Below, in pieces: positions 11,201 through 19,354 of a DNA stretch of 64,000 bases. Below the pieces are notes generated by a model that saw only the letters and a program-made list of their open reading frames with translations, had not been told where the DNA came from and did not search any database. Positions within the stretch are counted from its first letter, which is position 1, and each line of letters begins with the position of its first letter. Position numbers and translations under genes: made by a program. This DNA comes from Cedecea neteri NBRC 105707 = ATCC 33855. Lineage in GTDB: Bacteria; Pseudomonadota; Gammaproteobacteria; Enterobacterales; Enterobacteriaceae. Location: assembly GCF_001571265.1 (NCBI RefSeq), contig NZ_BCTL01000041.1, positions 1 to 64,000 of the forward strand, read 5' to 3'.

Positions 11201-14200
11201 CTTAACTTGTCGAAGCTCGCCAATCAGGGAACCCTGCTGGCGCAGCAGGTAATGACTGTCCGTGCTGATACTGTAGACAACCAGGGCACGCTGCAGGGAC
11301 AAGATCTGGCGGTTAACGCTTCCGCGCTGAATAACCTCGCCGGCGGAAAAATGCTCACGGGCGGGCAACTGGCGCTGGAGGGGGAACAGATTAGCAATGC
11401 CGGCGTTATTCAGGGGCAGAACCTGGGCGTGAAGGCGACTAACTGGAACAATAGCGGCAGCGCGCTCGGCATCAACGGGCTGACGGCCCAGATTGATAAC
11501 CAACTGACCAACGGCGGGCGTTTACTCAGCCAGGGGCTGAGCCAGATAACCGCCGGGACGTTGAACAACACCGGCGCGTTGTTGAGCGAGGGGGATTTAA
11601 CGCTCAGCGGCGGCGCACTGCTGAACAGCGGCAATATTCAGGGCAACAACCTCACGGCCAGCAATGGGGCGATAGACAACGCCGGATCGGTGATTGGCCT
11701 GAAATCGCTGACATTGCAGCCTCAGCAGGACATTAACAACCGGCTGGGCGGCGCCATGCAAACTCAAGGCGCTATGCTGGTGGCCGGGCAAAACGTGACC
11801 AATGGCGGCCTGTGGCAGGCGCAGTACCTGAAGCTGAACGCTCAGCAATTGCAAAATAGTGGCACGCTGCAAAGTACCGGCAACCTCGATCTGGCGCTGG
11901 CGTCCGGCCTGACGAATACCGGTGCCATAACGGCCAATAACGCGGCCACCGTCGCGGCTCCGGGGATAACAAACCAGGGGCAGATACAGGCCAAAAACCT
12001 TACTCTCAGCGGCAGCTCGCTCAATAACAGCGGCAATATCAGCGGCGTTGAAGGCCTGGGTATCTCGCTGGGCGGCAATCTGGATGTGCAAAGTGGCGCC
12101 AAACTGCTGACCAATGGCTTACTGACCGTCGGGGCCAATATCATCACCAACCTGGGCCACGTTCAGGGCAACGCGGTCACGCTCAACGCCGCCGCACTGA
12201 ACAACCAGGGGCACGTAGAAGCGAATTCTGCCCTCACCGGTACGCTGAGCGGCAGTCTGGATAATGGACCAAACGCGGTCCTGCTGAGCCAGGGCAGCCT
12301 GGATCTTGGGGCGCAGCAGCTAACCAACACCGGCACCGTTCAGGGGAACGGCAATACCCGGATTGATCTGCGTGAGCGCGGCAACAACCAGGGCCAGCTT
12401 CTGAGCGGCGGCATGCTGACGCTCAATGCACCAGGGTTTACCAACGGCGGCTGGGTCCAGGGCTTTGCGCTGGCGCTTAATGCGGGCTCCCTCAGCAACG
12501 GCGGGACGGTGCTGGCCCAGCAGCAGGGGACGATCGGCGGCAGTTATATCCTGAATAACGGCATGTTACAGGGGGGCAATTTAACCGTTAACCCAGGGCA
12601 ACTGGATAACAACGGCACCGTGTATGCGACGCAGAACCTGGGCATCACGGCCAGCCAGGTTAACAGCGCTGCCGGGGCGCGGCTGCTTAGCCAGGGCAAC
12701 ATGGGGATCAACGCCGGGAACACCAGCCTGCAGGGGCAGGTGGCGGCGCTAGGCAACCTGTCGCTTAACAGCCAGGGCAGCTACAACCAGCTGACCACGC
12801 TAGCGGCTGGCAATACGCTGGCGGTCAGCAGCCAGGGCGATATTAACGTCAATGGCCTGCTGCAGGGCCAGGGCGTGCAGCTCTCTGCCGCAGGCACGTT
12901 GAACAATAACGGGCAGGTGCGTGCCGGCTACGGCGAAAGCCACCTCAATGCCGGGCAGCTTAATCTGAACGGCGCGGGCAGCGTGCAGGCGGGTGGGACG
13001 CTGCGCCTGACCAGTCAGAACGGCATAAACAATGCGGGCTTCGTCGGCACCGCCGGTGATTTGATTGCCAGCGCAGGCGGGGCCCTGCTCAATAGCGCCC
13101 TGCTGTATGCGGGCAATAATATGAGCCTGTTTGCCAACAGTATTCGCAACTATCGCGGCGATATTCTGGCGGGCAACAGCCTATGGATGCAGCGCGATGC
13201 GGCGGGCAACGCCAACGCGGAAGTGGTGAATACCTCGGGAAGTATTGAGACGCAGAATGGCGATATTTCTATTCGCACCGGACATTTATTGAATGAGCGG
13301 GATGGGTTTACCTATTCCGAAAGCGTGCAGAATTATCCGGGGAGCGGTGAGTCTTATATTTACATTCGTGCTGGGGATATCGATCCTCGAAAATTAGCTT
13401 ATTACTATGGTGAAAAATGTACCGGAGGTAGTGAGAAAAACTCCGGTAAAACCTGCGTAGATACATTTTCTTTAAAATTAATGTCTCCAGATCAAATTAA
13501 AAAATTGATAAGTGAGAAAACGGTAACGGCCACAGCGCAAGGGAATGCCGCACGAATGTCATCCGGCAATAATTTTTATTTGTCGGCCAATCAATTAGAA
13601 AATAATGCAAGTAATATTCTGGCCAGAAATAATATCCAACTCACTGGAGAAACGCTGAGTAATAAGTCTGCTATATCAGGTAAAACGTCAGTTTATCAGG
13701 TTTACAGCACGCCAGTTGATCCGCTCTGTCAACAATTTCCTGACAGGTGTAATAATGGATGGAATAGCATTCCTGCCGATGGAAGTATAGAGAGTGTAAA
13801 ACGTGGTCTCCGAGGGGATTCTGCAGACACAATTTTCAAATACGCACTTCAGCCAGGCGTGATCACTGAAACGTCCGGCGGGGATGTCACCTATCGCGCC
13901 GTCATCCAGGCCGGTGGTGCAGTCGTCGCCAACTTTAGCAACAACATCAGTAATACGTCTGTCTCAGCTAATACGCCGGGGTATACTCCAGGTCGCAGTG
14001 CACCGGGGCTTAATATAGCCGGTGGTCCTGGTGTAAGTGGCGGCGCGCAGGCCACCGATCTAAAGACGGGCACCAATAATAGTGTGACCGCGCCGCAGGC
14101 AACGATCAATTTGCCGGGAAGCGGAATCGGCAGCATCGAAAACCCAATCGGAAGCGGCGGACTAGCCGCCGTGGATAGCCGACCGCAGATTGGTGCGGAC

Positions 14201-17200
14201 TATGGTCAGGCCGGCGGTAAGATCGCGGATATAAATCTAAGTCAGCAGGGCGGGCCTGATATTGATTTAGCGGGCAACGCGACAGGCCTGACAGATTCGA
14301 AGGTGAATGGCGGCAATCTCACTCCTGTTAACGGTGAGGCCGTAGAGCTGACCAAACAGCCCTCGGGCGAGCCATCTAGCCATAAAAATGATGATATTGC
14401 CGCCGCTGCCGCTCAGGTGATAGCGCAATCCAGCGGAGGTAAAACGCCGCCACCGCCGGGATATGATTATCGTCCTATTGCGCTGACGGATATTTCGGCG
14501 ATTACCGCAAAACTGACGGCCAGCGGGTCGCCAGTTAAGCTCAGTGATTATCCGCTGCCTGCCAGCGATAACGGCTATTTTGTCGCGAATAAAGATCCGA
14601 AAAGTCCTTATCTGATCGTCACCAACCCCAAACTGGACGGTCTTGGTAAGCTGGATAACAGCCTGTTCAACGATATCTACAAGCTTGCCGGGATGGCCGG
14701 GCCAAACGCGCCACAGGAAACGCGCACCACTTATACCGATTCAAATAAATTTCTGGGCTCGGATTATTTCCTCGCTCGCCTGAACCTGCGCCCGGACTAT
14801 GACCATCGCTTCCTCGGGGATGCGGCTTTTGATACCCGCTATGTCAGCAATCAGATCCTGAATCAGACCGGGAACCGCTACGTGAACGGCGTCGGCTCCG
14901 ATCTGGAGCAGATGCAGTACCTGATCGACCATGCTGCTCAGGCTCGTGACAAACTGGGTCTGCAACTGGGTGTCAGCCTGTCCGCTGACCAGGTCGCGGC
15001 GCTGGATTCCAGCATCCTGTGGTGGGAAAACGCTGTAATCGACGGGCAGAATGTCCTCGTGCCTAAACTGTATATCTCACCGAAGGACGTTGCGGTGAAT
15101 AACGGCAGCGTGATCGCCGGGAATCAGACGATCCTCAACGCCGGAAATATCACCAACGACGGCAGCACGCTACAGGGCAAAACGCTGTTGAGTGCCAGCA
15201 GCCAGAACGCCATCAGCAATATTAACGGTGGCGAGATTAACTCGGGCGGTAGCCTGCAGCTCAGCGCGCTGGGTGATATCAACAATATTGGTTCCACCAT
15301 CGCCGGGCAGAAGGTCAGCCTTGAGAGCGTGGATGGCAACATCATTAACCAGACGCTGACCCACCAATGGGATACGGGAGGTAAGTCAAGCGGGCGCAAT
15401 AACCCGGTTCTGGCTTTCTCGAATACGGAAGTGGGTCCACTTGCATCCATTACGGCCACTGATGGCCTGAGCCTAAGCGCGGGCAAAGACATCCTCAATA
15501 CCGGCGCGAACCTCGGCGCAGGTGGCGATATGTTGCTGAAGGCGCTGGATAACATTTCTCTTACGGGCAACCAGCTTGATGAACGCAAGCAGGTCGGTAG
15601 TTATTTTGAACAAAACAGCGCGTACAAAGGAAGTTCAATCACCAGCGGGGGAACGCTTAGTCTGCAGGCTGGCCGAGATATTGCTGTTAAAGCTAGCAGT
15701 CTGTACGCAGAAGACAATGTGGGGCTGCAGGCCGGGCGGGACGTTAACTTAGAGGCGGTGGAATCTACCCACAGCGATAAGTACACCGCGAAGAAAAAGG
15801 TCGAGATCAACGAGTCCGTGCGCCAGCAAGGCACTGAGATCGCCAGCGGCGGGAACACCACCATCATTGCCGGGCGTGATGTTAACACCCAGGCCGCGCA
15901 GGTGACGGCTCACGGGGATATCGGGGTAGGTGCAGGACGGGACATCAACCTCGCCACGGCCACCGACAGCGACTATCACTACGACGAAGAAACCAAAACC
16001 AAAAAAGGGTTCCTGAGCAGCAAAACGACTCACACCATCAACGAAACCAGCTCGACTCGCGAAGCCGGCACGCTGCTGAGCGGCGACAACGTGACGCTGA
16101 AAGCCGGTAACGATCTGCTGGTGAAAGGCTCGTCCGTGGTAGGCGACGGCAATGTGGCGCTGAACGCGGGTAATAACGTCGATATCGTGGCCGCGACGGA
16201 CACGGACACCGCCTGGCACTTTAAGGAGACCAAAAAGAGCGGCCTGATGGGCACCGGCGGCATCGGCTTTACCATCGGCAGTAGCAAAAGCACCCACGAT
16301 CTGCGTGAGCAAGGCACCACCCAAAGCCAGAGCATCAGTACCGTGGGGTCAACCGGCGGCAACGTCAGCGTGAACGCCGGGGGAGTGGCGCACATCGGCG
16401 GTGCCGATCTGGTCGCAGGCAAGGATCTGTCGGTCGCTGGCGATAGCGTTCTCATTGAGCCGGGGCACGATAAGCGTACCCGGGATGAGAAATTTGAGCA
16501 GAAGAGCACCGGGCTGACCGTGGCGCTTTCCGGGGCGGTAGGCGACGCGATCAACAGCGCGGTGACCATTGCGCAAACGACGAAAAATGAAAGCGACGGC
16601 AGGCTGGCCGCACTGCAGGCAACGAAAACGGCGCTGGCCGGTGGGCAGGCGTATCTGAACTCTCAGCAGGCTACTGCTTCAGCTGATCCAAACAATGGCG
16701 TAGGCGTCAGCATCTCGCTCACGACACAGAAATCCAAATCCGAACAGCATATGGAGTCGGATAAGGTTAACGGCTCGAGCCTGACGGCAGGTAATAACCT
16801 GAATATTTCGGCGACTGGAAAAGGAAACAGCGCTGAAAGCGGTAATATCCTGATTGGCGGCAGCCAGCTCAAAGCGGGGGGAGACACTTCTCTGGCGGCG
16901 AGCAACGACATTGTGCTGAGTGGGGCGGCCAATACGCAGCTAACGACGGGGAAAAACAGCAGCAGTGGCGGTGGTGTAGGCGTCAGCTTCGGTGTGGGCA
17001 ATGGTTCGGCGGGGTTCAGCGTCTTTGCCAACGTCAACGCCGCCAACGGTAAGGACAAAGGAAACGGCACCAGCTGGACGGAAACCACGCTCGACAGCGG
17101 CGGCACGGTGTCCCTCACCAGCGGCCGCGATGCCATCCTGAACGGGGCCCAGGTTAACGGCGATAAAGTTATCGCCGACATTGGCCGGGACCTGCTGATC

Positions 17201-19057
17201 AGCAGCCAACAGGACTCGAATAACTACGACAGCAAGCAAACCAGTGTGGCTGCGGGTGGAAGCTACACCTTCGGAGGCGGTGGTGGTTCCGGCTATATCA
17301 GCCTCAGCCAGGACAAGATGAAAAGCACCTACGATTCGGTGCAGGAACAAAGCGGTATTTTTGCCGGAAACGGTGGCTTTGACATTACCGTGGGCAACCA
17401 TACTCAGTTGAACGGGGCAGTGATCGCCAGCCGGGCCGGGGCGGATAAAAACAGCCTCGATACCGGGACGCTGGGCTTCTCTGACATCGGCAACAAAGCC
17501 GACTATAAAGTCAGCCACAGCGGCATCAGCCTGTCCGGTGGCACGAAACCATCCGCCGGATCAATGCTGGCCGCTAACGGCCTGGCGAACGTCGGCACGC
17601 TGCTGGCCGGGATGAACGGGAAAGGCCACGCCGAAGGCACCACGCAATCCGCCGTGGCGGAGGGTAATATCACAATTCGTGACAGGGCGAATCAGCAGCA
17701 GGACGTTGCTGCGCTGAGTCGCGACACCGAACATGCCAACGGCAGTATCGGGCAGATCTTTAACAAAGAGGAAGAGCAAAAACGCCTGCAGACGGCGCAG
17801 CTGGTGGGTGAGATCGGCGGCCAGATGACCAATATGGTGTCAACCTATGGCGACACAAAGGCGCTGGAGGCAGCGCGTGCGGAAGGCGGTAAATACGCCA
17901 ATATGAGCGCTGAAGCGCTGCGCAATACGGAGGCCTACCAGAAAGCGTTTGGTGATTACGGCGTCGGCGGTAAATACCAGATGGTGGCGCAGTCGGTGAG
18001 CGGCATTCTGGCAGGCGCCGCCGGGGGTGATTTCAATAAAGCTCTGGCGGGCGGCCTGAACCCGGTGATGGCGCAGGTTATTAAGGGCGCCACTACCAAG
18101 GGTGACGAAGTCAATGAACCTGCCAACCTGATGGCGCACGCGGTCTGGGGCGCTCTGGCGGCGCAGCTCTCAGGCGGCAATGCGGCAGCGGGCGCGGCGG
18201 GGGCATTCAGCGGTGAGCTGGCGGCGAGACAAATCGCAGCAGAGATGTTCCCGGATACAAAACTTGGGGATTTGAATCAGGACCAAAAACAGCTCGTTAG
18301 TCTGCTCGGCACCATGGCGGCAGGGATCGCCGGTGGCGTGGTGGGGAATAGCATCGCATCAGCGACCACGGGCGCTCAGGCTGGGAAGAATGCGGTTGAG
18401 AATAATGGGCTGAGTGGTGGCTGGAACAATATACTGCCATCAGGGGCAATAGATTACGGCCAGTCGGTAGAGTCTTACGCGCAATATGCACAGGATAAAA
18501 ATCTGCCGCCAGAACAGGTACAGGCCGACCTGGCGCGGATGGTGAAAGGCGATTTGCCAGAAAGCGCCAATATCACCAAAGTTATCGTCAATGGATATAA
18601 AGATGGTGTGCTGATCGCGGGAGCCGCTTATTTAGGGCCAGCGGCATCGGTGGGTAAAGCTGTTGGGGGGGCCGTCATCGCAGAAATTGCTAACGGTACT
18701 TATCAGTGGTTCGATCTCACCAGGCCGGGTAATGAAAGTAAGAGCTGGGATTATAAAGGAAGTGTTTCAGCAGGTATTACGGGGATGCTGGCACCGGGAC
18801 GCGGACTTTGGCAGAACGTTGGTATGGCCGCAGCTGGTAGTGTGTTTAGCGATGGGGCTGATATTGCAGCTATTGGTAGTAGCGCTTTTGGCGCATGGGC
18901 TGGCGGGAAGTTCGGGCAATATGCGCCAGGGATTGTAAATTCTGTGATAGGAAAAGAATTGCCCGGATTTATTTATGATGTTGGCGGCGCTTTTGCCTCA
19001 GAAGCAGCATCAGATGGTGGAAAAACTATTACCCAAAAACTGGAGGTGGCAAAATGA
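5207..19057 (+). CDS. cdiA: CdiA: giant contact-dependent inhibition effector / filamentous hemagglutinin (TpsA)
   Basis: 4616-residue exoprotein that forms a surface filament and delivers its C-terminal toxin to neighbouring bacteria. Order of regions (approximate residues): Sec signal 1-32; TPS secretion domain to about 270, with NPNL and the NPYGITCNGCGF cysteine pair; FHA-1 beta-helix repeats (A-x-x-L-x-N-x-G type) to about 2690; an AT-rich Cys-containing segment 2692-2888, the expected receptor-binding position; a Pro/Gly-rich then Tyr-rich YP-type region to about 3290 (SDYFLARLNLRPDYDHRFLGD); FHA-2 repeats (LQAGRDI) to about 4160; a pretoxin region; VENN at 4397-4400; and a 216-residue toxin tip. 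The start has AAGG upstream of ATG 5207. The stop overlaps the immunity gene. The length exceeds the E. coli EC93 protein (about 3,100 residues), mainly through FHA-1 expansion. There is no frameshift in 13.8 kb, which argues that it is under selection and functional. Confidence 0.93.
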   Translation: MDKHPVGLAKRLLSYLIICLIAGQPVFPAVAATINPVTPGTQMDQAGNGVPVVNIATPNQAGISHNQFQDYNVGKEGLILNNATGQLTQTQLGGLIQNNPNLRAGQEATGIINEVVGGNRSQLQGYTEVSGKAANVMVANPYGITCNGCGFINTPNATLTTGKPQFDAAGNLLALDVSKGTITVEGQGLDASQSDALSIIARATEVNAGIHAKDLKVTVGANRVSSTGAVTPIAGDGSAPVVAVDTGALGGMYANRIHLISSDKGVGVNLGNLNARQGDITLNANGKLVVNNSLANGSLTAQADSVVLSGEHKSGGATQVNSRSDITVANGKLASDRDITLNGSGKLALNNSQLSAGNDIALDAGAVSTDVASEANAGGAIRASAAARMDNAGKLTAGRDIALSADQLTNGGQVTANGSLNAKAGSFNNSGNMQAQHNIQLDLGSFTHSGQMLAGAGLTAATGDAWVDGMLSSGTDQAWTSRNAFTIGPNGQLLSTGKLALQADSFSNAGTINGKQDVTLSSKQFYGQQGSSLASGGNLELLNQQLQSAGQITSQKDLMFKGERFETLAGGQLQSEGNMLLQANNSVTLSGTQAAKGAFTVNTDSLTHRGNTKGIAVTIGAKQLDTSGNIQADGGMSLTADNIVQQAGGALLAQKNLLLNARNFTNRGSLDSDALTLAIAGNIDNQTSGKITTRNGLNSTSDSFNNDGQIAASAMDVAAQTALTNTGSLLAEKSLNATVAQLKNTGQLEAASLALHGTTLDNAGLIQGGQNLTLTAADLGNRSGGKIISGSGLALSIPQLTNAGLISVKQGLAIESLMLANSGNIESQAMTLKAGQQLNNQAGGVLLAKDALALSAGNLNNAGSLQGKNLAIGADQWNNAGLTSGSESLTASVSGELKNGPQGKIIVGQPDIQEATAGGQLELNAGSVTNEGWLQSGGEMTVTVQALVNSGVISANQAAAIEGMSLGNQGRVEAQDLQLKLREKVNNFAGAVLVAKRTLHLSSPELDNAGQLIADSAILDAQHVSNTGLLQGDSSLNVTSDTFNNAENGTVLAEKVLTLAARHMTNAGEIQADSATLKASQMTNSGKLLGLSILNLTAIDNLVNTGKILGKDKLALTSGSLENQGTLAAADLSVETQRNANSGLLQGEKSLRLGATVLNNLAQGKIISGSGLSLSIPDLNNAGLISVEQGLAIDGVNLTNSGNIEAGDLNLGLTQGLDNQAGGVLLADNTLSVTTPKGRNAGKLIANNTTLTVDDLTNNGLLQGNQTISARGNKLANGGTGQLLSDGNIDVNAARLDNAGRMQGRNITLSGGQNGGENTGQILGRDALNILFGGAFNNGGRLIGQNYLGLTTGPLSNTGIIAASTLSIDAGSAQANNSGLIQADGKLKLTAAALRNDKGATVAGGDDVTLTLPELNNAGSISAGKHLQLDGGSLDNLGAIDAQSVDLTLTGQLNNLAGASLVAGNQLAMTASGWTNAGQIIGDNVTLSAQQGQNDGLLQGDSGLKLNVAQFGNGAAGKVLTGGWLDLRGGQVNNKGLLQGQTLTLQGGDLSNAGALTGKDRLSISTDKSVTNDGQVLSQGDLQLATGQLDNNGVLAATKVGVQADTLNNTGTLQSNSGLDLQSATVTNSGTLLAKQGLNIIGTSLDNSGIVQGDALSIALQNGVTNQAPGKLLATGTFDFKGDSLTNSGTVAADNARLAVNIFNNGGLVQGNNGLSLSGAGASRPQLMLLRSFAAAQPPVVRVLNNLSGGKLLSGGQLDIAANDVSNAGTVQARENLTFTAGSLNNQGTLSAGNLALDIAGQLNNQSGGKLLAADTLQAQSETLANSGVIAADKLDLSSNRIDNQGVLQGDNALALNTPQFNNLADGQIVSGSSFSLTIPQMVNLGLISVKEALTLSGASLDNQGMLQGGSLALNFTDSILNRNAAKLLAEKGVSLQTANLNNQGTLAGDTVEMTTNTLNNAGLLQGNKALKLASDTPSTLTVTNQKDGRMLTGGALALNLSKLANQGTLLAQQVMTVRADTVDNQGTLQGQDLAVNASALNNLAGGKMLTGGQLALEGEQISNAGVIQGQNLGVKATNWNNSGSALGINGLTAQIDNQLTNGGRLLSQGLSQITAGTLNNTGALLSEGDLTLSGGALLNSGNIQGNNLTASNGAIDNAGSVIGLKSLTLQPQQDINNRLGGAMQTQGAMLVAGQNVTNGGLWQAQYLKLNAQQLQNSGTLQSTGNLDLALASGLTNTGAITANNAATVAAPGITNQGQIQAKNLTLSGSSLNNSGNISGVEGLGISLGGNLDVQSGAKLLTNGLLTVGANIITNLGHVQGNAVTLNAAALNNQGHVEANSALTGTLSGSLDNGPNAVLLSQGSLDLGAQQLTNTGTVQGNGNTRIDLRERGNNQGQLLSGGMLTLNAPGFTNGGWVQGFALALNAGSLSNGGTVLAQQQGTIGGSYILNNGMLQGGNLTVNPGQLDNNGTVYATQNLGITASQVNSAAGARLLSQGNMGINAGNTSLQGQVAALGNLSLNSQGSYNQLTTLAAGNTLAVSSQGDINVNGLLQGQGVQLSAAGTLNNNGQVRAGYGESHLNAGQLNLNGAGSVQAGGTLRLTSQNGINNAGFVGTAGDLIASAGGALLNSALLYAGNNMSLFANSIRNYRGDILAGNSLWMQRDAAGNANAEVVNTSGSIETQNGDISIRTGHLLNERDGFTYSESVQNYPGSGESYIYIRAGDIDPRKLAYYYGEKCTGGSEKNSGKTCVDTFSLKLMSPDQIKKLISEKTVTATAQGNAARMSSGNNFYLSANQLENNASNILARNNIQLTGETLSNKSAISGKTSVYQVYSTPVDPLCQQFPDRCNNGWNSIPADGSIESVKRGLRGDSADTIFKYALQPGVITETSGGDVTYRAVIQAGGAVVANFSNNISNTSVSANTPGYTPGRSAPGLNIAGGPGVSGGAQATDLKTGTNNSVTAPQATINLPGSGIGSIENPIGSGGLAAVDSRPQIGADYGQAGGKIADINLSQQGGPDIDLAGNATGLTDSKVNGGNLTPVNGEAVELTKQPSGEPSSHKNDDIAAAAAQVIAQSSGGKTPPPPGYDYRPIALTDISAITAKLTASGSPVKLSDYPLPASDNGYFVANKDPKSPYLIVTNPKLDGLGKLDNSLFNDIYKLAGMAGPNAPQETRTTYTDSNKFLGSDYFLARLNLRPDYDHRFLGDAAFDTRYVSNQILNQTGNRYVNGVGSDLEQMQYLIDHAAQARDKLGLQLGVSLSADQVAALDSSILWWENAVIDGQNVLVPKLYISPKDVAVNNGSVIAGNQTILNAGNITNDGSTLQGKTLLSASSQNAISNINGGEINSGGSLQLSALGDINNIGSTIAGQKVSLESVDGNIINQTLTHQWDTGGKSSGRNNPVLAFSNTEVGPLASITATDGLSLSAGKDILNTGANLGAGGDMLLKALDNISLTGNQLDERKQVGSYFEQNSAYKGSSITSGGTLSLQAGRDIAVKASSLYAEDNVGLQAGRDVNLEAVESTHSDKYTAKKKVEINESVRQQGTEIASGGNTTIIAGRDVNTQAAQVTAHGDIGVGAGRDINLATATDSDYHYDEETKTKKGFLSSKTTHTINETSSTREAGTLLSGDNVTLKAGNDLLVKGSSVVGDGNVALNAGNNVDIVAATDTDTAWHFKETKKSGLMGTGGIGFTIGSSKSTHDLREQGTTQSQSISTVGSTGGNVSVNAGGVAHIGGADLVAGKDLSVAGDSVLIEPGHDKRTRDEKFEQKSTGLTVALSGAVGDAINSAVTIAQTTKNESDGRLAALQATKTALAGGQAYLNSQQATASADPNNGVGVSISLTTQKSKSEQHMESDKVNGSSLTAGNNLNISATGKGNSAESGNILIGGSQLKAGGDTSLAASNDIVLSGAANTQLTTGKNSSSGGGVGVSFGVGNGSAGFSVFANVNAANGKDKGNGTSWTETTLDSGGTVSLTSGRDAILNGAQVNGDKVIADIGRDLLISSQQDSNNYDSKQTSVAAGGSYTFGGGGGSGYISLSQDKMKSTYDSVQEQSGIFAGNGGFDITVGNHTQLNGAVIASRAGADKNSLDTGTLGFSDIGNKADYKVSHSGISLSGGTKPSAGSMLAANGLANVGTLLAGMNGKGHAEGTTQSAVAEGNITIRDRANQQQDVAALSRDTEHANGSIGQIFNKEEEQKRLQTAQLVGEIGGQMTNMVSTYGDTKALEAARAEGGKYANMSAEALRNTEAYQKAFGDYGVGGKYQMVAQSVSGILAGAAGGDFNKALAGGLNPVMAQVIKGATTKGDEVNEPANLMAHAVWGALAAQLSGGNAAAGAAGAFSGELAARQIAAEMFPDTKLGDLNQDQKQLVSLLGTMAAGIAGGVVGNSIASATTGAQAGKNAVENNGLSGGWNNILPSGAIDYGQSVESYAQYAQDKNLPPEQVQADLARMVKGDLPESANITKVIVNGYKDGVLIAGAAYLGPAASVGKAVGGAVIAEIANGTYQWFDLTRPGNESKSWDYKGSVSAGITGMLAPGRGLWQNVGMAAAGSVFSDGADIAAIGSSAFGAWAGGKFGQYAPGIVNSVIGKELPGFIYDVGGAFASEAASDGGKTITQKLEVAK
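7562..8880 (+). repeat. Duplicated FHA-1 module inside cdiA
   Basis: A module beginning GKIISGSGLALSIPQL (from about 7559) and one beginning GKIISGSGLSLSIPDL (from about 8697) share long near-identical protein and DNA stretches 1137 bp apart (379 codons). A third, more diverged copy (GQIVSGSSFSLTIPQM) begins near 10808. This indicates in-frame duplication of a multi-turn beta-helix unit. Confidence 0.75.
13280..13870 (+). other. AT-rich insert in cdiA at the receptor-binding-domain position
   Basis: Residues about 2692-2888 abruptly leave the GC-rich FHA-1 repeat style. Codons become A/T-ending (aaa, aat, tta, ata), and the protein becomes polar, Tyr/Lys-rich and carries four cysteines (GEKCTGGSEKNSGKTC, then CQQFPDRC). 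In E. coli CdiA the segment between FHA-1 and the YP domain binds the target-cell receptor. The equivalent position and different base composition suggest an exchangeable receptor-binding cassette. That role is inferred from position only. Confidence 0.5.
18395..18406 (+). other. VENN motif marking the CdiA-CT boundary
   Basis: Codons 4397-4400 read V-E-N-N after a Gly/Ala-rich pretoxin region ending in AGKNA. In enterobacterial CDI systems this motif separates the conserved filament from the variable toxin module and is the usual recombination point. Confidence 0.9.
18407..19054 (+). other. CdiA-CT toxin module (216 residues)
   Basis: The variable tip after VENN. The first ~70 residues are polar and probably helical (DYGQSVESYAQYAQDKNLPPE), fitting a cytoplasm-entry or membrane-targeting part. 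The rest alternates hydrophobic Gly/Ala-rich stretches: DGVLIAGAAYLGPAASVGKA, GSVSAGITGMLAPG, AAIGSSAFGAWAGGKFG and PGIVNSVIGKELPGFIYDVG. I see no His/Asp/Glu cluster typical of a nuclease toxin. With a two-helix membrane immunity protein this fits a membrane-active (pore or ionophore) toxin better than an RNase or DNase, but that is inference. Confidence 0.6.
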
Positions 19058-19305
19058 TAAAGACTGCCCTCAAATATATAGTGCTTTGGAGCTATTTTAC
19101 TGCCGGTTTTTTCTTGTTAGGTGTTGTTATAAAAGTTGTTCTTGGTGTTTTTTATATGAACGCTTTTTATTTACCATGCGATGAGGTAGTGAGGAATTTT
19201 TTTAAAAGTATGATTGCTGCTTCAGCCATAACATTAGCAGCAATAATCTTTAATCTGATTGATAAATTGAAAGGCCGAAAACCCTCTTCATCAGATTCTA
19301 ATTAA
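19054..19305 (+). CDS. cdiI: Putative CdiI immunity protein, small inner-membrane protein
   Basis: An 83-residue protein whose ATG overlaps the cdiA stop (ATGA), with GGAGG (19042-19046) 7 bases upstream inside the cdiA end. It has two clear hydrophobic helices (YFTAGFFLLGVVIKVVLGVFY and MIAASAITLAAIIFNLI) separated by a short Cys-containing loop, and a basic/serine tail (DKLKGRKPSSSDSN), so both termini are probably cytoplasmic. The DNA is markedly AT-rich against the upstream FHA repeats, as expected for a transferred toxin-immunity pair. Position and overlap are the canonical cdiBAI arrangement; no sequence relative was recognised. It should protect the producer and its kin from the cognate CdiA-CT. 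Confidence 0.75.
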   Translation: MIKTALKYIVLWSYFTAGFFLLGVVIKVVLGVFYMNAFYLPCDEVVRNFFKSMIAASAITLAAIIFNLIDKLKGRKPSSSDSN

Positions 19306-19316
19306 ACCTAACAGAA

Positions 19317-19340
19317 ATCCCAACCTCATGCGGTTGGGAT
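19317..19340. terminator. Hairpin between cdiI and symE
   Basis: A perfect 9-bp stem ATCCCAACC / GGTTGGGAT with a 6-base loop lies between the convergent cdiI and symE genes. It has no long T run; the minus side reads TTTCT. It is likely a weak bidirectional terminator. Confidence 0.5.
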
Positions 19341-19354
19341 ATTCACGTTAAAGC

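Noticed and set aside
5243-18491. Many long open frames on the minus strand inside cdiA
   Set aside because: They arise from GC-rich repetitive coding of the plus strand; no ribosome-binding sites or recognisable products.
18663-19184. Plus-strand frames overlapping the cdiA end and cdiI in other frames (18663-18938, 18975-19184)
   Set aside because: They overlap the in-frame CT and a better-supported cdiI with GGAGG and ATGA coupling; no family resemblance.
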